This document shows, one piece after another, positions 41,833 to 52,783 of a stretch of DNA of 64,000 nt. Every line of letters starts with the position of its first letter. Positions within the stretch are counted from its first letter, which is position 1. The stretch spans positions 143,039 to 207,038 of the forward strand of contig NZ_CACVCH010000092.1 of NCBI RefSeq assembly GCF_902729425.1, read 5' to 3'. The stretch comes from Magnetospirillum sp. SS-4. Lineage in GTDB: Bacteria; Pseudomonadota; Alphaproteobacteria; Rhodospirillales; Magnetospirillaceae. The notes under the pieces were generated by a model, which had not been told where the DNA came from, made no database searches, and saw only the letters and a program-made list of their open reading frames with translations. Made by a program: the position numbers and the translations under genes.

Positions 41833-43251
41833 ATGGGCAAGCCGACCGGTTTCAAGGAATTCGCCCGCCAGACCCCCGGCTACGAGCCGCCGGAGGAGCG
41901 GGTCAGGCATTATCGCGAGTTCACCAGGCCGCTGTCCGACGGGGAACTGGCCAATCAGGGGGCGCGCTGCATGGATTGCGGCATCCCCTTCTGTCACCAG
42001 GGGTGCCCGGTCAACAACATCATTCCAGACTGGAATGATCTGGTCTACCGCAACCGGTGGAAGGAAGCGGTGGAGGTGTTGCACTCCACCAACAACTTCC
42101 CGGAATTCACCGGCCGCATCTGCCCGGCCCCGTGCGAGGCCGCCTGCACGCTGAACATCACCGATGAGGCGGTGACCATCAAGACCATCGAGCACGCCAT
42201 CGTCGAGCGCGGCTGGGCCGAGGGCTGGATCAGGCCCGAGACCCACAAGCCCCGCACCGGCAAGACGGTGGCGGTGGTTGGCGGCGGCCCCGCCGGGATG
42301 GCGGCGGCGCAGCAACTGGCCCGCGCCGGCCATTCGGTGGTGCTGTTCGAGAAGAACGCCAAGGTCGGCGGCCTGCTGCGCTACGGCATTCCCGATTTCA
42401 AGCTGGACAAGGCGGTGATCGACCGCCGCCTGGCCCAGATGACGGCCGAGGGGGTCGAGGTCCGGGTCAACGCCCATGTCGGCGTCACCGTGTCGCCTCG
42501 GGAATTGCTGGACGGCTTCGACGCCGTGGTGCTGACCGGCGGATCGGAAAAGCCCCGCGACCTGCCGGTTCCCGGCCGCGATCTGGCCGGCGTTCACTTC
42601 GCCATGGACTTCCTGACCCAGCAGAACCGCCGCAATTGCGGCGAGGCGGTGGCGGGGGCCGATATCCTGGCCGCGGGCAAGAAGGTGGTGGTGATCGGCG
42701 GCGGCGACACCGGCGCCGATTGCGTCGGCACCTCCAACCGCCACGGCGCCGCCTCGGTCACCCAGATCGAGATCATGCCCAGACCGCCCGAGAAGGAGGA
42801 CAAGGCCCTGTCCTGGCCGTTGTGGCCCAACCGGCTGCGCACCTCCAGCTCCCACGACGAGGGCTGCGACCGGCGCTGGTCGGTGTCGACCGGTGCCTTC
42901 CGGGGCGAGAACGGCCGGGTGGTCGGACTCGACTGCTTCCAGGTGGATGCCAGGTTCCAGAAGATTCCCGGCAGCGACTTCACACTCGACGCCGATCTGG
43001 TGCTGCTGGCCATGGGCTTCGTTCATCCGGTCCATGAGGGGCTGGTGGATGGCCTGGGGCTGGAAAAGGACCAGCGCGGCAACGTCAGGGCCGACACCGA
43101 ATCCTATGTCACCTCGAACCCGAAGGTGTTCGCCGCCGGCGACATCCGCCGGGGCCAAAGCCTGGTGGTGTGGGCGATTCGCGAGGGGCGGCAAGCGGCC
43201 CGCGCCGTCGATGTTTTCCTGATGGGCGACAGCGATCTGCCGATGTGCTGA
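41833..43251 (+). CDS. gltD: Glutamate synthase small subunit
   Basis: 472 residues. It oxidises NADPH and passes electrons through two 4Fe-4S clusters to GltB. Cluster ligands are seen in [14 protein letters not shown] and [11 protein letters not shown]. The FAD site is [15 protein letters not shown]; the NADPH site is [15 protein letters not shown]; the C-terminal FAD contact is [15 protein letters not shown]. It starts one base after gltB with a ribosome site in the gltB tail, and an intrinsic terminator follows. Length and order are those of standard gltBD operons. Confidence 0.98.
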   Translation: MGKPTGFKEFARQTPGYEPPEERVRHYREFTRPLSDGELANQGARCMDCGIPFCHQGCPVNNIIPDWNDLVYRNRWKEAVEVLHSTNNFPEFTGRICPAPCEAACTLNITDEAVTIKTIEHAIVERGWAEGWIRPETHKPRTGKTVAVVGGGPAGMAAAQQLARAGHSVVLFEKNAKVGGLLRYGIPDFKLDKAVIDRRLAQMTAEGVEVRVNAHVGVTVSPRELLDGFDAVVLTGGSEKPRDLPVPGRDLAGVHFAMDFLTQQNRRNCGEAVAGADILAAGKKVVVIGGGDTGADCVGTSNRHGAASVTQIEIMPRPPEKEDKALSWPLWPNRLRTSSSHDEGCDRRWSVSTGAFRGENGRVVGLDCFQVDARFQKIPGSDFTLDADLVLLAMGFVHPVHEGLVDGLGLEKDQRGNVRADTESYVTSNPKVFAAGDIRRGQSLVVWAIREGRQAARAVDVFLMGDSDLPMC

Positions 43252-43265
43252 GCCGCCGTCGAATG

Positions 43266-43295
43266 GCCCCCTTCCGCCTGGGAAGGGGGCTTTTT
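43266..43295 (+). terminator. Intrinsic terminator of gltBD
   Basis: GCCCCCTTCC (43266-43275) and GGAAGGGGGC (43281-43290) pair perfectly over 10 bases with a 5-base loop and are followed by TTTTT. It lies 15 bases after the gltD stop. The convergent TPR gene stops 3 bases beyond. Confidence 0.95.
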
Positions 43296-43297
43296 CG

Positions 43298-46237
43298 TCA
43301 GTTCCTGACCAGATTCTCGAAAATATCCTCGATCTCCCGGACGGCCCCGTGGTCCTCGAAGATCAGGTTCGAACGCTCGGCGATCCTGGCCGACATGGCG
43401 GCGCGGAATGCCGGGTCGTTGCCCAGGCGCAGGCACAGATCCGCATAGCTCCCGGCGCTGTCGGCGACCAGGTCCGTCATGCCCATGGCAATATATTGGC
43501 CGAGGGTAAGACGGCTACGAAGGAACTCCCCCGGCCAGGTGACGATGGGGGACGCCATGGCGAAAGCCTCGTAGCTGGAATTGCCGCCACCGAAATGGAT
43601 AGGGTCGAGATTGGCGTCGGCGAGCATCAGCAATCCCATGTAGGCCTGGCGCGACATGGGGGGCAGAAAGATCACCTGATCGACATGGTCTGGAAACACC
43701 GTTGCGAAGCGCTGGAGAAGCGCGTCATTCCAGGTAGGATGGCGACCACTGATCAGGATGATGCGGCCCTTGGGGTCGCGCCGCAGGATATCGGCCAGGA
43801 TGTGGTCGAAATCGGGATGGAACTTGAACAGGGTCTGGGCGCAGACATAGAGGTGGTCGTCCTCGGCCAGGCCGTAATCGGCGCGGACGGGACGGGTGTC
43901 GGGGTGGGGTGGGCGCTCGTAGCAGAAGGTGAGGTGACGCATCTTGATGAGGCGTTCGGTGTAGTGCCGTTCGGCCCCATCCGGCTCGAACGCCTCCGAC
44001 GACAGGAAATGGTCCATGTTGGGGATGCCGGTGGTGTCGGGATGGCCCCAACTCATCACCTGGACCGGCGCCAGCCGCGAATAGGCCAGGAAGTAGGTGA
44101 ACGGGTCCATGCCGATATCGGGATAGAACAGGATGTCCAGTTCCTGGGCGGCCACCATGCCGCGGGCCGATTCCAGGTTTTCGGGCAGGACCGTCACTGC
44201 CTGGGCGCAGGCGTCGATGCGCCGGGCCATGGAATCGGCGTGGTGACGGGTGTGGAGGATGACGACGTCGAAACGCTGGCGGTCCAATGTCTCGATCATC
44301 CGCACCAGCAGCTTGCCGATGGTGTGTTCGCAAAGATAGCGGGAAATGATCCCCAGGCGGATGCGGCCGCCGGATTTCGGACGTGACGGGGCGCGCCAGC
44401 CCAGCGACGGCGCCAGATGCAGCAGTGCGCGGGCGGTGGCGGCTTGCAGATCGCGGTCGTCGAGGGCGTGATAGGCGAGCTGGAAATTGGTGCGGCCATT
44501 ATGGTTGAGCGGGTCGAAGCCGGCGGCCGGCCGCGTCGTGATCCGGTCCAGCACCGCCGACAGGGTGGCGCGGCGGGCGGCGCTGTCCTCGACCGACGGA
44601 GCGATGACCGGGAACAGCTGTGCCTGGGCCAGGGTGGCGGCCACATGTCCCGGATTGATGTCCAGAAAGGCGGCATAGCATTCCGCCGCCTCGTCGGTGC
44701 GGTTCTGGGACTGGAGCAGGGCGGCGAGACGATGACTGGCGACGTAATCGTCGGGACGGAGGCGGAGGGCGTGGCGGAAGCACTCCTCGGCCGCGGCGGC
44801 GTCGCGGTCGAATACGGTATTGGCCAGGGCGACCAGGATATCGGGCTGATCGGGAACACGGTCCAGCGCCTGGCGCAGCAGGTCCGCCGCTTCATCGAGC
44901 CGGCCCTGCCAGTACCAGACCCGCGACAGGCCCAAGATGGCCTCCGATAGATTGGGGGATCGCTCGATGGCGCGGCCCTGAAGGGTCTCGGCCTCGTCGA
45001 GGCGACTTTGGGCCACCCGGACATTGCCCAGGGCGGACAGGGCCAGGGGGTGATCGGGATGCAGGGCCAGCGCCCGCTCCGCCAGTCCGGCCGCCTCGTC
45101 GGTCCGGCCCTGGCCGGCACGGATGCGGCACAGTTCGACCAGCAAGGTGACGGAATTGGGGGCGGCGTCCATCGCCTGGCGGAACAGGGTTTCGGCGGCC
45201 TCGTCGTTGCCGGCGGCCTGATGGGCGGTGGCGAGGCGGAACATGGTGTCGGCCGAACCCGGATTTAGGCCGAGCGCCTGGGTATAATGCCGCCGTGCGT
45301 CCTCGGCTTTGCCCTCCGACAGCAAGATGTCGCCCAGCAGCACCAGGGATTCGGCATGGCCGGGGCGCAGCCCAAGCGCCCGGCGGGCCAATTCGGCGGC
45401 CTCGGCCGGGCGGCCCTGGTGGGTCCGGACCGCCGCCAGATTGCACAAGGCCTCGGGATAGTCGGGCTGAACCTCCAGCGCCGCCGCATGGCAGCCGGCG
45501 GCGGCATCCAGCCGGCCGAGGGTCTTGAGGATGGCGCCGAGATTGGTCAACGCCCTGACGTTGCGGGGCGCTGTGGCCAGGACCGCCTGAAGATTGGCGG
45601 CGGCCTCCTCCAGCCGTCCCTGATCGACCAGGGCGCCGCTAAGATTGATGCGGGCGTTGAGGTTGTTGGCGTCGCGTCCCAGCGCCTGAAGGAAGGCGGC
45701 TTCCGCCTCGCGGGGGGCGCCGGCCATCAGCAGGGCGTTGCCCAGGTTGACGTGCAGCTCGGCCGCGTGAGGAACCGCGCGGACCGCTGCCTCGAATCGG
45801 GGAACCGCCTCGGCCGGCCGGCCGGCCTCCAGCAGGCAGATGCCCAGGTGGTTGTGGGTGTCGGCCAGGGTGGGGGCCAGCCGGACCGCCGTCTCGAACG
45901 ACCGGATGGCGTCGTTCGGCCGTCCCAGGGCCTTTTGGGCCAGGCCGAGATTGATGAAGGCCTCGAACGACCTCGGCATCAGTTCGGCGACGGTGGCGAA
46001 TCGCTTGGCGGCGCCGGCGGCGTCGCCGCGCCCCAGGGCGATGGCGCCAAGCATCTGGTAGGCGGGGGCGCATTTGCGGTCGAGGGAAATCAGCCAGGAA
46101 CAGGTCTTCTCCGCTCCCGCGAAATCACCGGCGCGGTGCTGGTTCACCGCCTGCTGGAAAATGGATTGCAGCGATCGCCCCTGTGCCACGCCCTGATCTC
46201 CTTCGGTTTGGACGGCGAGGATAGCCGGATTGGGCAT
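43298..46237 (-). CDS. TPR-repeat O-GlcNAc-transferase-like protein (SPINDLY/OGT type)
   Basis: 979 residues, soluble. Residues about 25-560 are TPR repeats; a typical unit is AFINLGLAQKALGRPNDAIR, with many later repeats. The C-terminal half (about 630-979) resembles glycosyltransferase family 41: RLGIISRYLCEHTIGKLLVR, VQVMSWGHPDTTGIPNMDHF, and DPIHFGGGNSSYEAFAMASP near the donor site. In eukaryotes, OGT glycosylates Ser and Thr. Bacterial relatives modify flagellin, adhesins or other proteins. The acceptor here is unknown. It is convergent with gltD and divergent from a chemoreceptor gene. Confidence 0.88.
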   Translation of the reverse strand: MPNPAILAVQTEGDQGVAQGRSLQSIFQQAVNQHRAGDFAGAEKTCSWLISLDRKCAPAYQMLGAIALGRGDAAGAAKRFATVAELMPRSFEAFINLGLAQKALGRPNDAIRSFETAVRLAPTLADTHNHLGICLLEAGRPAEAVPRFEAAVRAVPHAAELHVNLGNALLMAGAPREAEAAFLQALGRDANNLNARINLSGALVDQGRLEEAAANLQAVLATAPRNVRALTNLGAILKTLGRLDAAAGCHAAALEVQPDYPEALCNLAAVRTHQGRPAEAAELARRALGLRPGHAESLVLLGDILLSEGKAEDARRHYTQALGLNPGSADTMFRLATAHQAAGNDEAAETLFRQAMDAAPNSVTLLVELCRIRAGQGRTDEAAGLAERALALHPDHPLALSALGNVRVAQSRLDEAETLQGRAIERSPNLSEAILGLSRVWYWQGRLDEAADLLRQALDRVPDQPDILVALANTVFDRDAAAAEECFRHALRLRPDDYVASHRLAALLQSQNRTDEAAECYAAFLDINPGHVAATLAQAQLFPVIAPSVEDSAARRATLSAVLDRITTRPAAGFDPLNHNGRTNFQLAYHALDDRDLQAATARALLHLAPSLGWRAPSRPKSGGRIRLGIISRYLCEHTIGKLLVRMIETLDRQRFDVVILHTRHHADSMARRIDACAQAVTVLPENLESARGMVAAQELDILFYPDIGMDPFTYFLAYSRLAPVQVMSWGHPDTTGIPNMDHFLSSEAFEPDGAERHYTERLIKMRHLTFCYERPPHPDTRPVRADYGLAEDDHLYVCAQTLFKFHPDFDHILADILRRDPKGRIILISGRHPTWNDALLQRFATVFPDHVDQVIFLPPMSRQAYMGLLMLADANLDPIHFGGGNSSYEAFAMASPIVTWPGEFLRSRLTLGQYIAMGMTDLVADSAGSYADLCLRLGNDPAFRAAMSARIAERSNLIFEDHGAVREIEDIFENLVRN

Positions 46238-46320
46238 GGCCGAGAAGGCGGATTGCGTCGGCGGCTCCGATAGGACTTTTAAATATAAAATATATGCATG
46301 AATAACTATAAATTCAGTAA

Positions 46321-46342
46321 AAATTCAATTTAAATTGAATTT
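46321..46342. promoter_or_regulatory. 22-bp perfect AT-rich palindrome between divergent genes
   Basis: The sequence AAATTCAATTT-AAATTGAATTT is its own reverse complement over all 22 bases, which is very unlikely by chance in this GC-rich genome. It lies 84 bases before the glycosyltransferase start and 76 bases before the receptor start, within an AT-rich gap of about 180 bases. A TTGACG near 46369 could be a -35 element for the receptor. Operator function is inferred. Confidence 0.65.
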
Positions 46343-46417
46343 ATCAGATGAATTGTTGCAAAATATGGTTGACGTTATTGTTCGTGCCGACCTAAAAGGC
46401 GCTCCCGGTATAAGACG

Positions 46418-48121
46418 ATGGGGTTGGTTGGTATGGCGATCAATGATTTGCGATTCAAGTCAAAGCTGCTGCTAACGGTTGCTGTGTCCTTGCTTGGCAT
46501 GATCGCGCTGGTCATGGCCGAGATCGGTGGCCTGCGCGAGGATTTGCTGGAAAGCCGCCGGGTCAAGACCCAGCATGTGGTCGAGGTTGCCCATGCCGCC
46601 ATCTCTCTTTATGTCCGGGAGGCCCAGTCCGGCCGCATGAGCGAGGCCGACGCCAAGGCTGCCGCCCTTGCGGCCGTCAAGGCCATGCGCTATGGCGAGA
46701 ACGAGTATTTCTGGATCAACGACATGACGGCGCGGACGCTGATGCATCCGATCCGTCCCGATCTGGACGGCAAGGACATGAGCGCCGTCACCGATCCCAG
46801 CGGCAAGAAGCTGTTCGTCGCGTTCGTCGAGACCGTGGCCAAGGACAAGGCCGGCTTCGTCGATTACCTGTGGCCGAAGCCCGGTTTCGATCAGCCGGTG
46901 GCAAAGCTGTCCTACGTCAAGGGCGTCGATGAATGGGGCTGGCTGGTCGGGTCCGGCATCTATATCGACGACGTGGACGCCGCCTTCCGCGCCAAGCTGA
47001 TCACCATCGGATCCACCGCCCTGGTGGTGATGGCGTGCGTCCTGCTGGTGTCGTGGTGGATCGGCACCGGCATCGTCGGCGGCATGACCGGGGTTACCCT
47101 CGGCATCCGCAAGCTGGCCGGCGGCGACACCTCGGTGGTGTTCGATGGCGCCGGCCGCAAGGACGAGATCGGCGAACTGGTGGAGGCCGCCGAAGTGTTC
47201 CGCCGGAGCACGCTGGAGGTTCAGCGCATGTCGGAAGAGCGGGCCGAGACCCGCCGCCGGGCCGAGACCGAGCGCAAGGCCACCATGGGGAAACTGGCCG
47301 ACGATCTGGAAAAGGGAGTGAAGTCGGCGGTGGCGGTGGTCAGCAATTCGTCGGTTCAGGTGCGGGAATCGGCCACCACCGTGTCGGGCGCCATCGACAG
47401 CGCGTCGCGCGAGACCCAGGAGATCGCCACCACCGCCCAGCAGACCAGCGCCAACGTGGAGACCGTGGCCGCCGCCGCCGAGGAGCTCAGCGCCTCCATC
47501 CGCGAGATCGGATCCCAGGTCGGTCAGAGCACCGCCATCGCCCGTTCGGCGGTGGAGGCGGCGCAACGGACCGATTCCGTGGTGCGCGGCCTGTCCGAGG
47601 CGGCCAAGCGCATCGGCGAGGTGGTCGAACTGATCAATTCCATCGCCGGCCAGACCAATCTGCTGGCGCTCAACGCCACCATCGAGGCGGCCCGCGCCGG
47701 CGAGGCCGGCAAGGGCTTCGCCGTGGTGGCGGGCGAGGTCAAGCATCTGGCCAATCAGACCGCCAAGGCCACCGACGAGATCGCCAGCCAGATTTCATCG
47801 ATCCAGTCGACCACCGCCGAGGCGGTTGGCGCCATCGAGGAGATCGGCCGCACCATCGGTCGCATGGACCAGATCGCCGCATCCATCGCCACCGCGGTGG
47901 AGCAGCAGGGCGCCGCCACCGCCGAAATCGCCCGCAACGTCCACGAGGCGGCGGCCGGCGCCCAGAACGTTTCCCATCACATCGCGTCGGTCAGCCGCAC
48001 CACCGGCGAGGCCGGCGCCGCCGCCCGGACGGTGTTGCAGGAAGCCGATGGACTGGCGCGCCAGTCCGATCTGCTGCGGGACGGCGTCGACCGCTTCCTT
48101 GGTGAAATCCGGACGATGTAG
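46418..48121 (+). CDS. Methyl-accepting chemotaxis protein with single Cache domain
   Basis: 567 residues (562 if ATG 46433 is used; both lack a strong ribosome site). TM1 is near 15-38 and TM2 near 195-217. The periplasmic part is a Cache_2 domain: [38 protein letters not shown], and [15 protein letters not shown]. Single Cache domains bind small ligands such as organic acids. HAMP follows ([16 protein letters not shown]), then the signalling tip [20 protein letters not shown]. It is divergent from the glycosyltransferase gene. Its 3' end is overlapped antisense by the damaged ZIP frame. Confidence 0.95.
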   Translation: MGLVGMAINDLRFKSKLLLTVAVSLLGMIALVMAEIGGLREDLLESRRVKTQHVVEVAHAAISLYVREAQSGRMSEADAKAAALAAVKAMRYGENEYFWINDMTARTLMHPIRPDLDGKDMSAVTDPSGKKLFVAFVETVAKDKAGFVDYLWPKPGFDQPVAKLSYVKGVDEWGWLVGSGIYIDDVDAAFRAKLITIGSTALVVMACVLLVSWWIGTGIVGGMTGVTLGIRKLAGGDTSVVFDGAGRKDEIGELVEAAEVFRRSTLEVQRMSEERAETRRRAETERKATMGKLADDLEKGVKSAVAVVSNSSVQVRESATTVSGAIDSASRETQEIATTAQQTSANVETVAAAAEELSASIREIGSQVGQSTAIARSAVEAAQRTDSVVRGLSEAAKRIGEVVELINSIAGQTNLLALNATIEAARAGEAGKGFAVVAGEVKHLANQTAKATDEIASQISSIQSTTAEAVGAIEEIGRTIGRMDQIAASIATAVEQQGAATAEIARNVHEAAAGAQNVSHHIASVSRTTGEAGAAARTVLQEADGLARQSDLLRDGVDRFLGEIRTM

Positions 48122-49053
48122 GGACGGCCAAGCGTGGTGTCCAGCACCATCATCAGGGCGAACCCGACCATGAGTCCGAGCGTCGCCGGCGTCTGGTGGC
48201 CGTTGCGGTGGGTTTCGGGAATCACCTCGTGCGAGACCACGAAGATCATCGCTCCCGCCGCCAGCCCCAGACCCGCCGGGTAGGCCGCCGCCAGCCCGCT
48301 GGACAGGCCGACTCCCAGCAGGGCTCCGACCGGTTCGAGCAAACCGCCGGCGGCGGCGGCCAGAATGGCGGTCGATGGACGGAAACCGGCACCGCGCAGG
48401 GCCAGCGCCACCGCCAGGCCTTCCGGAAGGTCCTGAAGGGCGATGGCGGTCGCCAGGGGCAGACCCACCGCCATGTCGGCCCGCGCGAAGGCGACGCCGA
48501 TGGCCATGCCTTCCGGCAGGTTGTGAAGCGCGATGGCCAGGACGAACAGCCAGACCCGGCCGCACCGCTCGTGGCCGGGGCCGCACGGGCCGGTCTTGTC
48601 GTGCTCGTGCGGGGTGAACTCGTCCAGCCCCAGCATCAGCAGCACTCCGGCCGCCATGCCCAGCACCACCAGTCAGGCTCCCAGCGGCTTGCTGCCGAGA
48701 ATCTCGCTCCCCGCCTCCAGCCCCGGCAGCAGCAGGGAGAAGGCGCTGGCCGCCAGCATCATTCCCGCCGCCAGTCCCAACAGGCTATCTTCGATCCGCT
48801 GTGGCAGGCTGCGAAACGTCAGGGCCGGCAAGGCGCCCAGGGTGGTGGCGGCGAATCCGGCCACTCCCCCCAGCAGGGCAAGGCGAACGGCTCCGGACTG
48901 CACCCCGGTGATCCCGACGACGCCGTGGCCGAGCAGGATGCCCACCGTCGCCAGGGCCGCCACCAGCCCCAGCGCGGACCAGGGATGCCGCCGTGCGTGC
49001 CCAAGCGCGAGGGCGGTCCAGGTCGGAGGCTGAATTGGGCGAGCGATGTCCAT
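47977..49053 (-). pseudogene. ZIP-family metal transporter interrupted by an in-frame TGA
   Basis: Frame from ATG 49053 gives three membrane helices (WSALGLVAALATVGILLG, ALLGGVAGFAATTLGALP, LLGLAAGMMLAASAFSLLLP) and stops at TGA 48673-48675 after KPLGA. The same frame resumes at once with LVVLGMAAGVLLMLGLDEF and continues with ZIP motifs HNLPEGMAIGVAF and DLPEGLAVALALRG, which bind the metal. The expected C-terminal stop is also missing: after VLDTTLG the frame runs 145 bases into the antisense of the chemoreceptor gene. GTG 48669 has GGGAG 8 bases upstream, so a split two-chain protein is possible. It follows katA on the same strand, 62 bases away. Confidence 0.75.
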
Positions 49054-49115
49054 GCCGGTCGGGACGACACGGCGGCGGCGGTTGGGGCCGCCGCCGCGCC
49101 ATTCCTCCTCCTTGC

Positions 49116-50570
49116 CTATTGTACTTCGGCCAGGGCGATGCCCAGCGCGTCGGCGACGCCCTTGCCATAGGCCGGATCGGCCTTCAGGCAGTTGCGGATG
49201 TGCCTGATCTGGATGTCCTTCGGCGCCTCGCCGACGGAGCGGGCGGTATTCTCGAACAGGATTTTCTGCTGCGCCGGGCTCATCAGGCGGAACAGGGCGC
49301 CCGGCTGCGAGTAGTAGTCGGTATCCTCGCGATGGTTCCAGTGGTCGGCGGCCCCTTCGACGCTGAGCGGCGGCTCGGCGTAATCGGGCTGTTCCGCCCA
49401 TTGGCCCTCGTTGTTGGGTTCATAGCCCAGGGTGCCGCCGTGATTGCCGTCGACCCGCATGGCGCCATCGCGGTGATAGCTGTGGGCGGGGCAGCGCGGC
49501 GCGTTGACCGGGATCAGGTGATGGTTGACCCCCAGCCGGTAACGCTGGGCATCGCCATAGGAGAACAGGCGGCCTTGCAGCATCTTGTCGGGCGAAAAGC
49601 CGATTCCGGGAACCACGTTGGCCGGATTGAAGGCGGCCTGCTCGACCTCGGCGAAGAAATTCTCGGGATTGCGGTTCAGCTCCATGACCCCCACCTCGAT
49701 CAGCGGGTAGTCCTTGTGCGGCCAGATCTTGGTGAGATCGAAGGGGTTGTAGGGCACCTTGGAGGCGTCGGCTTCCGGCATGATCTGGACGAACATGGTC
49801 CATTTGGGGAAGTCGCCCTTTTCCAGGCTTTCGTAAAGATCGCGCTGGTGGCTTTCGCGGTCCTTTCCGATCACCGCCTCGGCCTCGGCATCGCTGAGAT
49901 TGCGGATGCCCTGCTGGCACTTCAGGTGGAACTTGACCCAGTGGCGTTCCCGGTTCGCATTGATGAAGCTGAAGGTATGGCTGCCGAAACCGTGCATGTG
50001 GCGATAGGTGGCGGGAATGCCGCGATCGCTCATGACGATGGTGACCTGATGCAGCGCCTCGGGCAGCGAGGTCCAGAAGTCCCAGTTGTTCTTGGCGCTG
50101 CGCATGTTGGTGCGCGGGTCGCGCTTCACCGCGTGGTTGAGGTCGGGGAATTTCAGCGGGTCGCGCAAAAAGAATACCGGCGTGTTGTTGCCGACCAGAT
50201 CCCAGTTGCCTTCTTCGGTATAGAACTTGACGGCGAAGCCCCGGATGTCGCGTTCGGCGTCGGCGGCGCCCCGTTCGCCGGCCACGGTGGTGAAGCGGGC
50301 GAACAGGTCGGTCTTCTTGCCGACCTGCGAGAAGATTTTGGCGCGGGTGTACCGGGTGATGTCGTGCGTCACCGTGAAGGTGCCGTAGGCCCCCGACCCC
50401 TTGGCATGCATGCGGCGCTCGGGGATTACCTCGCGGTCGAAATGCGCCAGCTTCTCCAGATACCAGACGTCTTGCAACAGCATCGGACCGCGCGGGCCGG
50501 CGGTCATGACGTTCTGGTTGTGGGCGACCGGGCATCCGGCATTGGTGGTCAGGCGCTTGTCGTCATCCAT
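49116..50570 (-). CDS. katA: Monofunctional heme catalase, small-subunit clade
   Basis: 484 residues, the usual length of small-subunit catalases. It splits hydrogen peroxide into water and oxygen. Marks are [19 protein letters not shown] with the distal His, [20 protein letters not shown], the distal-side Asn in [15 protein letters not shown], and [17 protein letters not shown] with the proximal Tyr and its Arg. The ATG has AGGAGG 10 bases upstream. A CAATC/GATTG repeat lies about 100 bases upstream. The ZIP frame follows on the same strand. The peroxide regulator is not adjacent. Confidence 0.98.
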   Translation of the reverse strand: MDDDKRLTTNAGCPVAHNQNVMTAGPRGPMLLQDVWYLEKLAHFDREVIPERRMHAKGSGAYGTFTVTHDITRYTRAKIFSQVGKKTDLFARFTTVAGERGAADAERDIRGFAVKFYTEEGNWDLVGNNTPVFFLRDPLKFPDLNHAVKRDPRTNMRSAKNNWDFWTSLPEALHQVTIVMSDRGIPATYRHMHGFGSHTFSFINANRERHWVKFHLKCQQGIRNLSDAEAEAVIGKDRESHQRDLYESLEKGDFPKWTMFVQIMPEADASKVPYNPFDLTKIWPHKDYPLIEVGVMELNRNPENFFAEVEQAAFNPANVVPGIGFSPDKMLQGRLFSYGDAQRYRLGVNHHLIPVNAPRCPAHSYHRDGAMRVDGNHGGTLGYEPNNEGQWAEQPDYAEPPLSVEGAADHWNHREDTDYYSQPGALFRLMSPAQQKILFENTARSVGEAPKDIQIRHIRNCLKADPAYGKGVADALGIALAEVQ

Positions 50571-50664
50571 GGTCGATCTCCTCCTGAAAGGCGCTTCGTC
50601 ATCCGTTGGTTGTGGGAATCATGATGCCATCGGAAGCTGATTGACGCAAACCGCAATATTTTGA

Positions 50665-50679
50665 CAATCTAATCGATTG
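50665..50679. promoter_or_regulatory. Inverted repeat upstream of katA
   Basis: CAATC and GATTG (50665-50669 and 50675-50679) face each other across TAATC, 95-109 bases upstream of the katA ATG. A LysR-type regulator such as OxyR could bind here. Only a half-matching second GATTG lies nearer the gene. The call is weak. Confidence 0.3.
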
Positions 50680-50695
50680 AGGCGATCACCTGAGC

Positions 50696-52600
50696 TTAGC
50701 CGTTCCTGAAGAATCCCATCAGGCGGTTGAGTTCGCGCGACTGTTCCTCCAGCGAATGGGCGGCTGCCGTGCTTTCCTCGACCAGGGCGGCGTTCTGCTG
50801 GGTCATCTCGTCCATCTGGGTGATGGCGGAATTGACCTGATCGATGCCCGAGGCCTGTTCGGCCGAGGCCGCCGCGATCTCGCCGACGATGTCGGCGACC
50901 CGCTTCACCGCCGACAGGATGTCTTCCAGGGTCTTGCCGGCGCCCTTGACCAGTTCGGCGCCGCTCTTGACCTCGCCGGTGCTCTGGCCGATCAGGCCCT
51001 TGATCTCCTTCGAGGCCTGGGCCGAGCGCTGGGCGAGGTTCCTCACCTCCTGGGCGACCACGGCGAAGCCCTTGCCGGCGTCGCCGGCCCTGGCCGCCTC
51101 CACCGCCGCGTTCAGCGCCAGCAGGTTGGTCTGGAAGGCGATCTCGTCGATCATGCCGACGATGTCGCCGATCTTCTGCGAACTGCCCTCGATTCGGGTC
51201 ATGGCGTTGACCGCGTCGGACACCACCTGGCCGCCGCCGGCGGCGATCTCGCGGGCGCCGGCCGCCAACTGGTTGGCCTGCTGGGCGTTGGCGGCGTTCT
51301 GGCGGACGGTGGCGGCCAGTTCCTCCATGGAGGCGGCGGTTTCCTCCAGCGCCGAGGCCTGCTGCTCCGAGCGTTCCGACAGGTCCTGGCTGCCGGCGGC
51401 GACCTCGGAGGCGGCCGAGCCGATCTGGCCGGCGGCCGAATTGATGTTGGCGACTATTTCCGACAGCTTGTCGGCGGTGCGGTTGACGTCGTTCTTCAGT
51501 TGTCCGAATACGCCGGAATACTCGCCGGCGATGCGTCGGGTCAGGTCGCCCTCGGCGACCGCGCCCAGAACGTCGGCCACGTCCTTCAGGGCGATTCCGG
51601 TCAGGCGGACCAGATTGTTGACGCCCTCGCACAGGTTGAGCAGGAAGCCGTCCTTGCCGTCGAGATCGATGGAGCGGTCGAGGTCGCCGTTGCTGGCGGC
51701 CTTGGCGACCTCGGCCACCTCGGCGACGATGGCGGCCTCGCGTTTCCTCTGCTCCTCCTCGGCCTTGCGGCTTGCCTCCTCGGCCTCGCGCTGCTCGTCC
51801 TCCATCCGCTTCTTGTCGACGGCGGCCTGCTTGAACACCTCGACGGCGCGGCAGATGTCGCCGACCTCGTCGCCGCGGCCGGATCCGCCGATCTCGACGT
51901 TCAGTTCGCCCTTGGCCAGCCTGGACATGACCTCCAGGATTCCGCCCAGCGGCACGATGATCGAGCGCACGATCACCACCGCCAGGACGATTCCGACCAG
52001 CAGGGCGGCCACCGCGGCGGTGATGGCCAGCGTACGGCTGTTGGCGGCGGTCTCGACGCCGTGATCGTATTCCTTCTTGGCGACCTGGTCCTGAAGGGCG
52101 ATCAGGGCGTTCAACTCGCCGATGGCGGTCGCGAATTTCGGTCCGGCATCCCCGCGCATGTTGGCCATGGACGCGGCGAGATCTCCGGCCTTGGCCTGGG
52201 CCAGGGTGCGGTTGCGGCTCTCCTGGTAGGCGGGCAGGGCCTTGACGAATCGCTCGGCGATCGTCTTTTCCTCGGGGGTGAGGTAGGTGGCGAGAAACGC
52301 CTTCAGTTCCTTGTCGGCTTTCCGGTCCAGGCCGGCGACTTCGGCGATGATCTCGTCCATGCGGCCGGTGGCCGCGCCCGAGGCGGCGAAGATGGCGTCG
52401 GCGCGCATGCGGTGCATGGAATCGCCGACGGTGTTCAACTGGACCAGCACGACGGTGCGGTCCTCGTACACCGTCTTGAGGCCGGCCAGGATCGAGGCCT
52501 GCCCCATGACGCCAACCCAGGCGATGGCGATCATGAAGACGGCCATGGCCGCGGTCAGGAAGGCCAGTCGGCCGCCGATTCGGACGCTCGCGAACATCAA
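50696..52600 (-). CDS. Methyl-accepting chemotaxis protein with four-helix-bundle sensor
   Basis: 634 residues. TM1 is near 10-30 and TM2 near 190-212. Between them lies a helical periplasmic domain of the 4HB_MCP type ([40 protein letters not shown]). HAMP follows (VDVFKQAA-like sequence in [20 protein letters not shown]) and a second HAMP-like stretch lies near 300-350. The signalling tip is [20 protein letters not shown], the Ser/Tar-like form. The start at 52600 is followed by a signal-anchor helix. It lies upstream of katA on the same strand, 125 bases away. Confidence 0.95.
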   Translation of the reverse strand: MMFASVRIGGRLAFLTAAMAVFMIAIAWVGVMGQASILAGLKTVYEDRTVVLVQLNTVGDSMHRMRADAIFAASGAATGRMDEIIAEVAGLDRKADKELKAFLATYLTPEEKTIAERFVKALPAYQESRNRTLAQAKAGDLAASMANMRGDAGPKFATAIGELNALIALQDQVAKKEYDHGVETAANSRTLAITAAVAALLVGIVLAVVIVRSIIVPLGGILEVMSRLAKGELNVEIGGSGRGDEVGDICRAVEVFKQAAVDKKRMEDEQREAEEASRKAEEEQRKREAAIVAEVAEVAKAASNGDLDRSIDLDGKDGFLLNLCEGVNNLVRLTGIALKDVADVLGAVAEGDLTRRIAGEYSGVFGQLKNDVNRTADKLSEIVANINSAAGQIGSAASEVAAGSQDLSERSEQQASALEETAASMEELAATVRQNAANAQQANQLAAGAREIAAGGGQVVSDAVNAMTRIEGSSQKIGDIVGMIDEIAFQTNLLALNAAVEAARAGDAGKGFAVVAQEVRNLAQRSAQASKEIKGLIGQSTGEVKSGAELVKGAGKTLEDILSAVKRVADIVGEIAAASAEQASGIDQVNSAITQMDEMTQQNAALVEESTAAAHSLEEQSRELNRLMGFFRNG

Positions 52601-52709
52601 AGGTCTCCCACCAGTATCAGTTGCCGGTCAACTGCCTCGGCATGAGGCAGTATTGCCCATGAATGCGGCACTGTCGACATGCGCTGACGTCAGGGCAATT
52701 ACGGATGGC

Positions 52710-52723
52710 TTGACGGCCCTCAA
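52710..52723. promoter_or_regulatory. Fnr/Nnr-like box upstream of nnrS
   Basis: TTGAC-GGCC-CTCAA matches the Fnr/Nnr consensus TTGAT-N4-ATCAA at 8 of 10 half-site bases. It centres about 67 bases before the nnrS ATG. NnrS genes are often controlled by Nnr-type nitric-oxide or oxygen regulators. No transcription start is known. Confidence 0.4.
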
Positions 52724-52783
52724 GGTGACGGCGGCGGGACCGGGGCAAGGTCTGTCGGTCAATGTCGCAAGGATAGTGTATCC

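Noticed and set aside
48673..48675. TGA in the ZIP gene as a selenocysteine codon
   Set aside because: ZIP transporters are not selenoproteins, no SECIS-like hairpin follows directly, and the C-terminal stop is also lost.
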